Shown: positions 51,257-59,884, numbered from the stretch's first letter. The stretch is 64,000 nucleotides of DNA from Isoptericola halotolerans (GCF_013149785.1 NZ_JABEZU010000001.1:1-64000); one strand, 5' to 3'. The notes: a model not told the origin generated them from the letters alone. A program made the numbers and translations.

Positions 51257-51718
51257 GTGGATCAGACGCTTCCCCAGGCGCGAGCTCCCCGAGGTTTCCG
51301 CGAGGTGCGTTCCTGGCCTCTGCTGGAGGTCGACGAGCTGGCCGTGCTCCGTGACGACCTCGGCTCCGTGATGCCGGGGCGCCCGGGCGCGAGGCTCGAG
51401 GACGTCCCGGAGTCCGTGATCCTGGTCGCCAGCGAGCTGGCGACCAACGCCCTGAGCTACGCCGGCGGACCGGCGATCGTCCGGCTGTCGGCGCGCGACG
51501 GCGAGTACCTGCTCGAGGTGGTCGACCGCGCCCCCGACCGCGTGCCCGAGCGGGTCGCCGACCGTCCCACGGGCCAGGGTGGCTTCGGCCTCCTGCTCGC
51601 GGCACGGCTCGCCGACGAGGTCGGGTGGTGCCGCACCGAGAACGCGAAGCACGTGTGGGCCCGGTTCACCGTGAGCTCCGGCGTGCACACCCGGGACCAG
51701 GCCGGCCTGGCCGTCTGA
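51257..51718 (+). CDS. RsbW-like anti-sigma factor / histidine-kinase-fold ATPase
   Basis: A 153-residue GHKL-fold protein. The N-box is ELATNALSYAG near residue 55, G1 is LEVVDRAPDRVP, and the G2 lid is GQGGFGLLLAARLADEVGW near 105. It should bind ATP and either phosphorylate the STAS partner or hold a sigma factor. GTG 51257 has GAGGAGGA at the right spacing; a TTG codon just before it is less likely. It converges, 12 bases apart, with the phytochrome-phosphatase gene. Confidence 0.87.
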   Translation: MDQTLPQARAPRGFREVRSWPLLEVDELAVLRDDLGSVMPGRPGARLEDVPESVILVASELATNALSYAGGPAIVRLSARDGEYLLEVVDRAPDRVPERVADRPTGQGGFGLLLAARLADEVGWCRTENAKHVWARFTVSSGVHTRDQAGLAV

Positions 51719-51730
51719 CCGGCCGGGCCG

Positions 51731-53983
51731 TCAGTCGCGACGCAGCACCAGCAGGGTCGCGTCGTCGTCCGAGCCCGGGTCCCGCACCAGCTCCAGGAGG
51801 CGGGCGGCCCGGGTGGTCTGCCCGGTGGTGGCGCGCAGCCGCTCCAGCGAGTCGACGATCGACTCGTCGCGGCGCTCGACCAGCCCGTCGCTGTAGAGCA
51901 CCAGGGCACCGCCGCGCTCGACGGTCGCCGACCCGGAGCGGTCGTCCCGGGTGCCGACCCCCAGCGGCGGCGCACCCAGCACCGGCACCGTCGAGGCGCC
52001 GTCGGGCCCGACGACGACGGGCGGCGGGTGGCCCGCTGTGACGTACTCGACCGCGCCCGACGCCGTGTCGACGACGGCGACGACCACCGTGGCGACCTGC
52101 CCCGGCAGGGTGGCGCGCACCAGCTGGTCGACCTGGCCGACGGCACGCACGGCGGGGCTGCCGGTGAGCATCAGGGCCCGCAGCGCGTTGCGGAGCTGGC
52201 CCATCGTGGCGGCTGCCGTCAGGCCGTGGCCGGAGACGTCGCCGACGACGAGCGCCAGCCGGTCGCCGTCCAGGGGCAGCGCGTCGTACCAGTCGCCGCC
52301 GGCCAGGCCGCCGCCGGTCGGCTCGTACAGCGCCTCCAGCGTCCAGCCGTCGATCTGCGGCAGCTCCGTCGGCAGCAGGCTCCGCTGCAGCGTGGCGGCT
52401 GCCCGGATGTCGCGACGACCGCGCAGCAGCAACCCCTCGGCGAGGTAGGAGCGCAGCGAGGTGGCGACGTCGACCTGGTCGTCCGTCCACGGTTCGCTCG
52501 TGCCGCGCACGACCTCCCGCCACCGTGCGAACGACTTGCGGGGGGAGAGCCGGACGGAGTCGCCCTCCCGGTGCGCGATCGCCTTGTTGTGGGGGTCTCC
52601 ACCCCAGTCCACGCTCCGCACGACCTCGTCGCGCAGCCAGACCGTCACGCTGCCACCGGGCACGACGAGCGCCAGGAGTCCCGCCGAGGCCGGCACGAGG
52701 CCCGCCACGTCGGGGACGTCCCGGGCGAGCCGGTGGGAGACCAGGACCTCGTCGACCTGCGCGGCGAGCGCGCGAGCGATGCGTTCGCACGTCTCGTCGT
52801 CGGGGGCGGACCCCTCACGGCCCACGCGTCCTTCCGCGACGACGAACGCGCCGTCGGCCGGGACCAGGTCGAGCAGCCCGGGCTCACCGGTCAGGGCGTC
52901 GGCGAGCGGGACGTCGTCGTCACGCGTCAGCGCGACGAGGCGGGCGAGGACGCCGTCCGACCGGCGCGACGCCGAGGCGCGGTCGTCCTCGGCCTGCGTC
53001 ACGAGCCGCCCGGACAGCGTCGATCCGAGGAACTCCGCCGCGGCGCGGGCGGCGTACGACGGCGCGTGCGGGCCGGCGTAGTGGTGGCAGGCGACGAGGC
53101 CCCACAGCCGCCCGTCACGCAGCAGGGAGATGGACATCGACGCGCGCACACCCATGTTCTGCAGGTACTCGACATGGATCGGCGAGACGCTGCGCAGCGT
53201 GCCGTAGGTGAGGTCGAGGGGCTGCGCGGTGACCGGGTCGTCGGTGGGCACGATCGGGGCGGGCACGTAGTCCACGTCCGAGATGAGCCGTATCCAGTTC
53301 TTCTCGTACAGGGCGCGCGCTTGTGGCGGGATGTCCGACGCCGGGTAGTGCAGCCCGAGGAACGGGTTGAGGTCGTCGCGGCGCGCCTCGGAGACCACCT
53401 CGCCGTTGTCCTCGGCGTCGAAGCGGTAGAGCATCACGCGGTCGAACCCGGTCAGACGGCGCACCTGTCGGACCGCGACGTCGTACAGCTCCGCGAGCGA
53501 CGCGGTGCGGTCGAGCTCGGTCAGGGCGTCCCGGACCGGCTCGAAGGTGCTGGAATAGGTCAGTCGGGGGTGGCTGGAGAACGGTTCGAGCTCGACGACC
53601 AGCACCGGGGGGCGCGCGTCGGCGGCTGTGGCCGGGACGTGGTGCAGCACCGCCTCGAAGCGTTCCACGGCGCCACGCACGGTGACCTCGAGGTCGAGGG
53701 GGTTGCGCAGCCGGGGGTCGTCGACCTGTGTCACGTGGGTGAGCACCGCCGTGGCGGCGCCGTCGCCGAGCACCTCCGCGAGGGTGGAGCCGAGGACGGC
53801 CTGCGGCTCTCGGCCGAGGACCGCGAGAGTGCTCTCGGAGCACTGGGTGACGACGCCGTCGTCCGTGCGCAGCGCCAGCAGGGCCCCCCGCGGCTGGACA
53901 CTGCCCGGGACGTGGATGGGCTCGCGGGCGCAGTTGTCCAGGTCGATGGCTTCCCCGGGGGCGAGGAAAGCGCTGTCGGCCAT
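51731..53983 (-). CDS. Bacteriophytochrome fused to a SpoIIE/PP2C phosphatase
   Basis: A 750-residue protein. Residues 1-130 are the PAS domain with the biliverdin-attaching Cys18 in NCAREPIHVPGS. Residues about 145-320 are the GAF domain with LHYPASDIPPQA (DIP 217-219) and SPIHVEYLQNMGV with His270. Residues about 325-515 are the PHY domain with the PRKSF tongue motif (481-485). Residues about 525-750 are a SpoIIE phosphatase with GGDWYD (562-567), GDVSGHG, YSDGLVE and a DDDATLL ending. There is no histidine-kinase domain. The expected role is red/far-red light control of dephosphorylation of a STAS antagonist; the STAS and RsbW-like genes are immediately adjacent. GGGAGA precedes ATG 53983. 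No heme oxygenase gene lies in the window. Confidence 0.92.
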   Translation of the reverse strand: MADSAFLAPGEAIDLDNCAREPIHVPGSVQPRGALLALRTDDGVVTQCSESTLAVLGREPQAVLGSTLAEVLGDGAATAVLTHVTQVDDPRLRNPLDLEVTVRGAVERFEAVLHHVPATAADARPPVLVVELEPFSSHPRLTYSSTFEPVRDALTELDRTASLAELYDVAVRQVRRLTGFDRVMLYRFDAEDNGEVVSEARRDDLNPFLGLHYPASDIPPQARALYEKNWIRLISDVDYVPAPIVPTDDPVTAQPLDLTYGTLRSVSPIHVEYLQNMGVRASMSISLLRDGRLWGLVACHHYAGPHAPSYAARAAAEFLGSTLSGRLVTQAEDDRASASRRSDGVLARLVALTRDDDVPLADALTGEPGLLDLVPADGAFVVAEGRVGREGSAPDDETCERIARALAAQVDEVLVSHRLARDVPDVAGLVPASAGLLALVVPGGSVTVWLRDEVVRSVDWGGDPHNKAIAHREGDSVRLSPRKSFARWREVVRGTSEPWTDDQVDVATSLRSYLAEGLLLRGRRDIRAAATLQRSLLPTELPQIDGWTLEALYEPTGGGLAGGDWYDALPLDGDRLALVVGDVSGHGLTAAATMGQLRNALRALMLTGSPAVRAVGQVDQLVRATLPGQVATVVVAVVDTASGAVEYVTAGHPPPVVVGPDGASTVPVLGAPPLGVGTRDDRSGSATVERGGALVLYSDGLVERRDESIVDSLERLRATTGQTTRAARLLELVRDPGSDDDATLLVLRRD

Positions 53984-54087
53984 AGCGTCTCCCGGTCTGG
54001 TGTGCACGATAGGGGCAGGATACGGGCGTGATGGTGACCGAGTCGCCGTCCTCGTCGTCGTGCTCGCTGTCGGGGCCCGGCCTCGGG

Positions 54088-55032
54088 CTACCTGCTCTCG
54101 ACGAGGCCGATCGGTGCGGCGCTCGCGTTGAAGGCCCCGCGAGCAGCGGGCCAGCTGTTCCCCTCGACGTGCAGCGCGGTGCGGAGGTACGCGGTGCTCA
54201 GCCGCTGGACGACGGCCACCCGCTCGGGGTCCTCGTCGGTGGTCTCGGCGACCTCGTACCCGACGATCCCGCCGAGCGCGTGCTCGGCACCGTGGAGGGT
54301 CAGGAGGTCGGTCGCCCCGGGGCTGAACCGGTAGGCGTCCGTGAACCAGTCGGGTCCGCGGCTCGACATCATGGACTGGTCCTGGTCGCCCGCGACCACG
54401 AGCGTCGGCGTGGTCAGCTCCTGGAACGAGGGGTGCATGAAGGGGAAGTTCTCCTGCGCGAACGGGTGCAGGTCGTCGCCGGCCACGCCGGTGGCGGCGA
54501 ACAGGATGCCCGCGCCGACGCGACCGTCGGACAGGTCCTCGCCGACGCGACCCGCCTCGTCGAGGATCCGCGCGCCGAGGAGCGCCTGGGCGGTCTGCCC
54601 GCCCCAGGAGTGACCGGTGGCGGCGACGCGGCTGCGGTCGACACGGCCGGCGAGCCCCGGCACGGCGGCCTCGACGGTGTCGAGCTGGTCGAGGGTGCGT
54701 GTCAGGTCCGCGATCCGTTCGGTCCAGATCGTCGGGAACACCGGGTGGTCGAACCCGAAGCCGTTCCGGCGTGAGTCCAGGTGCGTGGGCTGGATGACGA
54801 CGAACCCGCGGGAGGCCCAGAACGCCGTGAGCGGTGCGTACCCGTCGAGGTTCCACCCGTTGCCGTGGGAGAACAGCACGACGGGGAGGTTCGTGCCGGT
54901 CACCGGGGCCGAGACGCGCACCTCCAGCGGGACCGGTCGGCCGGGGGCGGTCAGCCCGACGGGAGCGACGGAGACGACCGGGGTGCCGGCCCCGACGACG
55001 TCGTCCAGCGTGCCGACGATCGATGAGCTCAT
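54088..55032 (-). CDS. Alpha/beta hydrolase, PAF-acetylhydrolase/chlorophyllase-like
   Basis: A 314-residue alpha/beta hydrolase. The oxyanion region is VVLFSHGNGWNLDGY near residue 52, the nucleophile elbow GHSWGG near 140, the acid in VVAGDQDQSM near 215 and the His in GAEHALGG near 255. It should cleave an ester. No signal peptide is visible. It is divergent from a TetR gene with a strong palindrome between them, so expression is probably regulated. Confidence 0.85.
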   Translation of the reverse strand: MSSSIVGTLDDVVGAGTPVVSVAPVGLTAPGRPVPLEVRVSAPVTGTNLPVVLFSHGNGWNLDGYAPLTAFWASRGFVVIQPTHLDSRRNGFGFDHPVFPTIWTERIADLTRTLDQLDTVEAAVPGLAGRVDRSRVAATGHSWGGQTAQALLGARILDEAGRVGEDLSDGRVGAGILFAATGVAGDDLHPFAQENFPFMHPSFQELTTPTLVVAGDQDQSMMSSRGPDWFTDAYRFSPGATDLLTLHGAEHALGGIVGYEVAETTDEDPERVAVVQRLSTAYLRTALHVEGNSWPAARGAFNASAAPIGLVESR

Positions 55033-55094
55033 GACGTTCCTTCCTGGGAGGGGTGGCGCTCTGCGATACTCGTTATCGGAGCGCTGTTCCGGTA

Positions 55095-55119
55095 CATTAC
55101 GGAACGCTGCTCCGTAATG
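55095..55119. promoter_or_regulatory. TetR operator CATTACGGA-N7-TCCGTAATG
   Basis: A perfect nine-base inverted repeat with a seven-base centre, between the divergent hydrolase and TetR genes. A related degenerate copy (TCGGAGCGCTGTTCCG) begins at about 55076. It would cover the promoters of both genes. Confidence 0.75.
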
Positions 55120-55152
55120 CAAGCACGTGCCGAGGAGCTCGAGGAGAAGCGC

Positions 55153-55749
55153 ATGGCTGAAGCCCAGGGGCAGCGCCCGCCCGGGCCGCGGTCCCCGCAG
55201 GTGGGCCGTCCACGCCGGAGTCGGCAGGCCCTGCTCGACGCCGCGGCGGAGGTCTTCGTCTCGTCCGGGGTGGACGCCCCGGTGCGGGAGATCGCGGCGC
55301 GGGCCGGCGTCGGCGTGGGGACGATCTACCGGCACTTCCCGACGCGTCCGGAGCTGGTGGTCGCGGTCTACCGTCACCAGGTCGAGGCCTGCGCGGAGGC
55401 CGGGCCGCGGCTGCTCGCGCAGTGCGCGACGCCCGAGGAGGCTCTGCGGGCCTGGGTGGAGCTGTTCGTGGAGTTCCTGGTCACCAAGCACGGGCTGGCC
55501 GACGTGCTGCGCGGAGACAGCGCCGGGTCCGACGCCCTGCACGCCTTCTTCGTCGACCGCCTGGTCCCCGTGTGCGGCTCGCTCCTCGACGCCGCGTTCG
55601 CGGAGGCGGGCACGGCTCCGCCGATCGACGCCTACAACGTGCTCAAGGGCATCGGCAACCTCTGCATCGGCGCGGAGGCCGACACCCGCTACGAGGCCGT
55701 GGGCCTCGTGCAGCTCCTCGTCACGGGCGTGCTCACCGGCAGGTCGTGA
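55153..55749 (+). CDS. TetR-family regulator of the adjacent hydrolase
   Basis: A 198-residue TetR protein with helix-turn-helix LLDAAAEVFVSSGVDAPV then AARAGVGVGTIYRHFPTRPE. ATG 55153 with GAGGAGAAG upstream is chosen; ATG 55117 would fall inside the operator. The C-terminal half has the layout of SbtR-like regulators (LADVLRGDSAGS). It is divergent from the hydrolase gene. Confidence 0.87.
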   Translation: MAEAQGQRPPGPRSPQVGRPRRSRQALLDAAAEVFVSSGVDAPVREIAARAGVGVGTIYRHFPTRPELVVAVYRHQVEACAEAGPRLLAQCATPEEALRAWVELFVEFLVTKHGLADVLRGDSAGSDALHAFFVDRLVPVCGSLLDAAFAEAGTAPPIDAYNVLKGIGNLCIGAEADTRYEAVGLVQLLVTGVLTGRS

Positions 55750-55804
55750 CGCCCCGCTCGTCCGTGCGGCTGCGTGCTCGGGCGACCCGTCCTAGCGTCG
55801 AAGG

Positions 55805-56122
55805 ATGAGCCAGAAGAACGACCGTGACCGTCGCGAGGCGGCGGGCAGCACCAGCGCGAAGATCCTCTACCGGCCCTTCGGCCTGGTGAGCTCGATCGTG
55901 GGCGGCGTCGTGGCGGGCCAGGTGTTCCGCCAGGTCTACAAGAGGGTCGCACCGGGCCACCCGGACGACCCGCCCAAGCCGCTCGAGTCCGAGTACGGCC
56001 TGAAGGAGATCCTGCTCGCCTCGCTGCTGCAGGGAGCGATCTTCTCCCTGGTCAAGGCGTTGATCGATCGTGGAGGCGCCCGGATGTTCCAGCGCTGGAC
56101 GGGGGAGTGGCCGGGCGACTGA
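55805..56122 (+). CDS. DUF4235 membrane protein
   Basis: A 105-residue protein matching DUF4235: KILYRPFGLVSSIVGGVVAG near residue 20, then a Pro-rich connector and LLASLLQGAIFSLVKALIDRGGARMF. Two membrane helices are expected. Function unknown. TAGCGT at 55793-55798 ends six bases before the ATG, although AAGG is also present. Confidence 0.85.
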   Translation: MSQKNDRDRREAAGSTSAKILYRPFGLVSSIVGGVVAGQVFRQVYKRVAPGHPDDPPKPLESEYGLKEILLASLLQGAIFSLVKALIDRGGARMFQRWTGEWPGD

Positions 56123-56169
56123 GCCGCATCCCGCCCCGGCCGTGGCGGCACCGGGATATGTTGCCCAGG

Positions 56170-57393
56170 ATGCGCCGCCCCGTCCCCTCGTCCTCCGCCC
56201 CGATCACCCAGGTCCCGGGGATGTGGTCCCTGCTGACCCTGTCCGCCCTCGGGTTCGCGGGCTATGCGCTGCTGCTGCCCGTCGCGCCGCTGTGGGCGGT
56301 GCAGGGTGGTGCCGGGTCCGGCGGAGCCGGCCTGATCAACGCCGTGCTCATGCTCGCGACCGTCGTCACCCAGACCAGCATGCCGACGGTGCTGCGACGC
56401 ATCGGCTGGCGGCCCACGATGGTCGCCGGGGTGCTGCTCCTGGGGCTGCCGTCGGCGCTGTTCGTGCTGACGGACGCGCTGCCCTGGCTGCTCGTGCTCT
56501 CCGCCGTCCGCGGCATGGGGTTCGCCGTGCTGACGGTGTGCGGGTCGAGCGCGGTGGCGGCGCTGGTCGACGGCCCGCGGCACGGGCGCGCGATCGGCGT
56601 GTACGGGCTCTCGATCGCCGTCCCCCAGCTCCTGCTGGTGCCGAGCGCCGCCTGGATCGCCGAGACCCTCGACTTCCGGGTGGTGTTCGCCCTGGGGGCG
56701 CTGCCGGCGCTCGCGGTGCCGTTCGCGGCCGTGCTCGGCCGCCGGCTCGACGGCATCGCGTCCGAGGACGCCCGGACCGCCCCTGACCCCACGGAGGACC
56801 GCCCGGCGCGCGGCCGGCTGCTGCTCGCGCTCGTGATGCCGTCGCTGGTGCTCCTCGTGGTCACGACGCCGGGTGGGGCGCTGCTGACGTTCACACCGCA
56901 GTTCGCCGGCAGCGCGACGCTCGCGATGGTCGCGCTGCTCGGTTTCACCGCGGCGACGGCCCTCTCGCGCTGGGCGGTGGGCGGCCCGGCCGACCGGTAC
57001 GGCGCCCGGGTGTTCATGGCCCCGCTGCTGGTGCTGTGCGCCGGCGGGCTGGCGCTGAGCGCGTGGGCGATCGCCGACGGCGGCACGTGGGCGGTCGGGC
57101 TCGTGGTGGGCATGACGATCGTCGGGATCTCGTACGGCAGCCTGCAGAACCTCACGCTCGTCGAGGCGTTCGCCGCCGTGCCCCGCCGCTCGCACCCGAC
57201 GGCCAGCACCGTGTGGAACATCGGGTTCGACGCCGGCACCGGGCTGGGCTCGCTGGTGGTCGGGTTCATCGCAGCGGGGGCGAGCTTCGCCGCCGGCCTG
57301 GCCACCACCGCCGTCGTCTGCGTCGTGGCGGCGGCCGCCCTGCTGGTGACGGGCCGGTTCTCGGCCGCCGGTGGCGCGGCCTCGGACCGGTAG
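56170..57393 (+). CDS. MFS transporter
   Basis: A 407-residue twelve-helix transporter. Motif A equivalents are seen after helix 2 (LRRIGWRPTMVAG) and in the second half (GGPADRYGARVFMAP). TATGTT at 56157-56162 ends seven bases before ATG 56170, which favours this start over ATG 56158 and 56107. The substrate is unknown. It converges on the methyltransferase gene with only 18 bases between. Confidence 0.84.
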   Translation: MRRPVPSSSAPITQVPGMWSLLTLSALGFAGYALLLPVAPLWAVQGGAGSGGAGLINAVLMLATVVTQTSMPTVLRRIGWRPTMVAGVLLLGLPSALFVLTDALPWLLVLSAVRGMGFAVLTVCGSSAVAALVDGPRHGRAIGVYGLSIAVPQLLLVPSAAWIAETLDFRVVFALGALPALAVPFAAVLGRRLDGIASEDARTAPDPTEDRPARGRLLLALVMPSLVLLVVTTPGGALLTFTPQFAGSATLAMVALLGFTAATALSRWAVGGPADRYGARVFMAPLLVLCAGGLALSAWAIADGGTWAVGLVVGMTIVGISYGSLQNLTLVEAFAAVPRRSHPTASTVWNIGFDAGTGLGSLVVGFIAAGASFAAGLATTAVVCVVAAAALLVTGRFSAAGGAASDR

Positions 57394-57411
57394 ACGGTCA
57401 GGGACAGGCCC

Positions 57412-58158
57412 TCAGCGGTGGGCCTCGACGAGGTGTCTCGTCGAGTGCGCGACGAAGGGTTCGCCCGCCCGCAGGCGCGCGTCGAGGTCTCGCAGGCTGC
57501 TCTCGTACCGGGCCACCGAGAAGTCGGGGACCCACCACACGCACTTGCGCAGGACCCAGACCACCGCCCCGACGTCGAAGAGCTCCACCCGGCACCGGGT
57601 CGTCCGCACCCGATCGACGGTCAGGCCGGCTGCTTCCGCGGCGGCGGCCTCCCGCCGGGGGTCGCGCTCGCTGCGCTCCGCCGTCAGGGGCCCGACGAAG
57701 TGCTCGATGAGCTCGAACGCCGACGCCGGGCCGACGTGCTGGGCGAGGTACCGACCGCCCGGCGCGAGCACCCGGCGGATCTCCTCCCAGTCCGGCCGGA
57801 CCGGGTGCCGTGACGTCACCAGCTCGAACGACCCCTCCGCGAAGGGCAGTGCGCTGCTGTCCGCCTGGACCACCCGGACGCCTCGCGGGCCGAGCACCTC
57901 GCGGGCACGTCGGACGTTCGGCGGCCAGCTCTCGGTCACCACCATGCCGGCCGGGAGGACGGGCGCCTCGGCGACGACCTCGCCGCCGCCGGTGTCGACG
58001 TCGAGCGCGGAGCCCACCTGCCCCAGACGGTCGGCCAGCAGCCGCGCGTAGCCCCAGGGCGGCCGCTCCTCGGTGGCCCGTCCGTCGAGCCATCCGAAAC
58101 CCCAGCCGCTGACGTCGGCGACCTCGGCCTCGCTCACCAGCTCCTCGAACGGTCTCAT
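57412..58158 (-). CDS. Class I SAM-dependent methyltransferase
   Basis: A 248-residue methyltransferase. Motif I is degenerate but recognisable (SALDVDTGGGEVVAEA near residue 50), followed by the acidic end of strand 2, VVQADSSALPF (motif II/III) and EEIRRVLAPGGRYLAQHV. The substrate is unknown; the group includes proteins annotated near rRNA guanine methylases. ATG 58158 is the natural start. It is probably monocistronic. Confidence 0.82.
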   Translation of the reverse strand: MRPFEELVSEAEVADVSGWGFGWLDGRATEERPPWGYARLLADRLGQVGSALDVDTGGGEVVAEAPVLPAGMVVTESWPPNVRRAREVLGPRGVRVVQADSSALPFAEGSFELVTSRHPVRPDWEEIRRVLAPGGRYLAQHVGPASAFELIEHFVGPLTAERSERDPRREAAAAEAAGLTVDRVRTTRCRVELFDVGAVVWVLRKCVWWVPDFSVARYESSLRDLDARLRAGEPFVAHSTRHLVEAHR

Positions 58159-58219
58159 GAGGGCGACGCTACGCAGGGAACCGGCGGGAGTCCTCCTCAT
58201 ACCGGTCCCTGCGGCCACC

Positions 58220-59368
58220 TCACAGGGCGCGCGCGCCGAGCCAGGGCTCGAGGACGTCCTCGCTGCCGAGCCAGCGCAGGCCGCCGTCGCCGACCTCCTC
58301 TCCGGTGGCGAGCGCCTCGCCGAACGCGTCGAGGATCCGGTCGCGGATCATCCGGGACTCGTCCGGGTCGCCAGCGCCGACGACGAGGATGCGCGTGACG
58401 GGTGGCCGGTTGCCGGCGACCTCCTGCCAGGTGCCGAGGTCGGCGACGCACAGGGCGCCGCCGGCGCCGTCCCACAGGCAGACGGAGTCCGGGCGGTCGG
58501 GGACGTGGAACACGCCGCGGCTGCGGACGGGGCCGGTGCCCAGGTGCTCGATCTGCTCCAGGAGGCGCTCGGGGTGGAAGGGGCGGCGGGACTTCAGCAG
58601 CAGGCTCCAGCTGCGGTCCTGCGGGTCCTTCGCCGCCTGGCGTCCGCCGCGGGCACCGAGCGGGTGGGCCCGGCCCTCGGCGGCGACGGTGTCGTGGCTG
58701 CGGGCGGCGAGCTGGGCGACGTCGAGCTCGTGCAGGCCGTCGATGCGCTGGCTGTCGCCGGCGCGCAGGCGGTCGACCAGCCCGGCGCCGGTGGGGTCGT
58801 CGCCCGTGGTGACGACCACGTCGACCTGCTCGAGCTGGGCGGCGAGCGCCTCCCCGAGCGGGCGCTCGTCGTCGTCGGTCAGGGCGAGGCCGCGCTCGTC
58901 GACGAGGTCGTTGCCGAGGAGGTCGGACTCCACCCGGTCGAGGTCGACGACGGCGGTCGTGGCGGTGAAGCGCACCGACTCCAGGACCTCGCCGTGGGCG
59001 GTGTACGTGGCCAGCGCGCGCGCGACGGGCAGCGGTTCGGCCGTGACCGGCAGGGCGAGGACCAGGTCCGTCCAGCGACCGGTCTCGGCGAGCCGGGCGA
59101 GGGTGGGCACGGCGTCCTCGCGGACGCTGCAGGACACGCAGGCGTGCTCCAGCTCCACGGTCACGTCCTCGACCACGCCGGTCGAGTCGACGACCACGCG
59201 ACGCAGCGCGCCGTCGTCGGGCAGCAGGTCGTGACGGACGACGACGGCGCCCGGCGACGTGAGCGTGAGGCTCGCGGCGGTGGTGTCGCGCAGGACGGGG
59301 TCGGTGCTGACGAGCACGCTGAGCGCGGGCAGGTGGGCGTTCGCGGGCTGGTCCGGTCGGGAATGCAC
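58220..59368 (-). CDS. CobW-family protein resembling the ribosome-hibernation recruiter MRF
   Basis: A 382-residue protein. The C-terminal third is a clear CobW_C domain (LLKSRRPFHPERLLEQIEHL, SVCLWDGAGGALCVADLG). The N-terminal domain keeps the metal-motif region as ELEHACVSCSVRED but I see no Walker A P-loop where one should be (residues 15-30). This matches the mycobacterial protein MRF, encoded with zinc-independent ribosomal proteins, which recruits the hibernation factor to ribosomes during zinc starvation. Here it is divergent from exactly such an operon and shares its Zur-like sites. GTG 59368 has GAGGAGG upstream. Confidence 0.78.
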   Translation of the reverse strand: MHSRPDQPANAHLPALSVLVSTDPVLRDTTAASLTLTSPGAVVVRHDLLPDDGALRRVVVDSTGVVEDVTVELEHACVSCSVREDAVPTLARLAETGRWTDLVLALPVTAEPLPVARALATYTAHGEVLESVRFTATTAVVDLDRVESDLLGNDLVDERGLALTDDDERPLGEALAAQLEQVDVVVTTGDDPTGAGLVDRLRAGDSQRIDGLHELDVAQLAARSHDTVAAEGRAHPLGARGGRQAAKDPQDRSWSLLLKSRRPFHPERLLEQIEHLGTGPVRSRGVFHVPDRPDSVCLWDGAGGALCVADLGTWQEVAGNRPPVTRILVVGAGDPDESRMIRDRILDAFGEALATGEEVGDGGLRWLGSEDVLEPWLGARAL

Positions 59369-59382
59369 AGCGCCTCCTCGTG

Positions 59383-59400
59383 TTGAGAATGATAATCGTC
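59383..59400. promoter_or_regulatory. Zur-like box proximal to the MRF-like gene
   Basis: TTGAGAATGATAATCGTC fits TGAnAATGATnnTC, the classic Zur half-site pair, with an imperfect right arm. It lies 14 bases before the MRF-like GTG on the minus strand and 42 bases from the perfect box at 59424. Confidence 0.65.
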
Positions 59401-59423
59401 TCTGGCACACTCTAGCCCCTAGA

Positions 59424-59438
59424 TGAGAAGTGTTCTCA
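59424..59438. promoter_or_regulatory. Zur-like box TGAGAA-GTG-TTCTCA
   Basis: A perfect palindrome of six-base arms 42 bases upstream of the L28 gene. It is the same motif as at 49747-49763. Two sites in this divergent region would shut off the MRF-like gene and the ribosomal operon when zinc is sufficient. Confidence 0.78.
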
Positions 59439-59480
59439 AAGCGCCGCCCTGTCGCAGGACGTCGCGCCGGAAAGGAAGCC

Positions 59481-59717
59481 ATGTCCGCCCGCTGTCAGGT
59501 GCTCGGCACCGTCCCGGGGTTCGGCCACTCGATCTCGCACTCGCACGTGCGGACCAAGCGGCGGTTCAACCCCAACATCCAGAAGAAGCGCTACTGGGTC
59601 CCGTCCCTCGGTCGCACCGTCACCCTGCGCGTGAGCGCCAAGGGCATCAAGACGATCGACCGTGACGGCATCGACGTCGTCGTCGCTCGGATCCTGGCAC
59701 GAGGGGAGAAGGTCTGA
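59481..59717 (+). CDS. rpmB: 50S ribosomal protein L28, zinc-independent paralogue
   Basis: A 78-residue L28: [20 protein letters not shown], then [20 protein letters not shown]. Only one Cys is present, so the zinc ribbon (two CxxC pairs) of the C+ form is absent. It is the first of six C-minus ribosomal genes. AAAGGAAG precedes ATG 59481. Its stop overlaps the next start (TGATG). Confidence 0.95.
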   Translation: MSARCQVLGTVPGFGHSISHSHVRTKRRFNPNIQKKRYWVPSLGRTVTLRVSAKGIKTIDRDGIDVVVARILARGEKV

Positions 59718-59884
59718 TGGCATCCAAGGCTGACCTGCGTCCGATCATCAAGCTGCGCTCCACCGCGGGCACCGGCTTCACCTACGTGACGCGCAAGAAC
59801 CGCCGCAACAGCCCCGACCGGCTGACGCTGCGCAAGTACGACCCGGTCGTGCGCAAGCACGTCGAGTTCAAGGAGACCCGCTGA
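59717..59884 (+). CDS. rpmG: 50S ribosomal protein L33, zinc-independent paralogue
   Basis: A 55-residue L33 beginning [20 protein letters not shown] and ending HVEFKETR. It contains [20 protein letters not shown], where the zinc-binding Cys pairs of the C+ form are replaced. The start overlaps the L28 stop and the end overlaps the S14 start (TGATG), so translation is coupled. Confidence 0.95.
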   Translation: MASKADLRPIIKLRSTAGTGFTYVTRKNRRNSPDRLTLRKYDPVVRKHVEFKETR

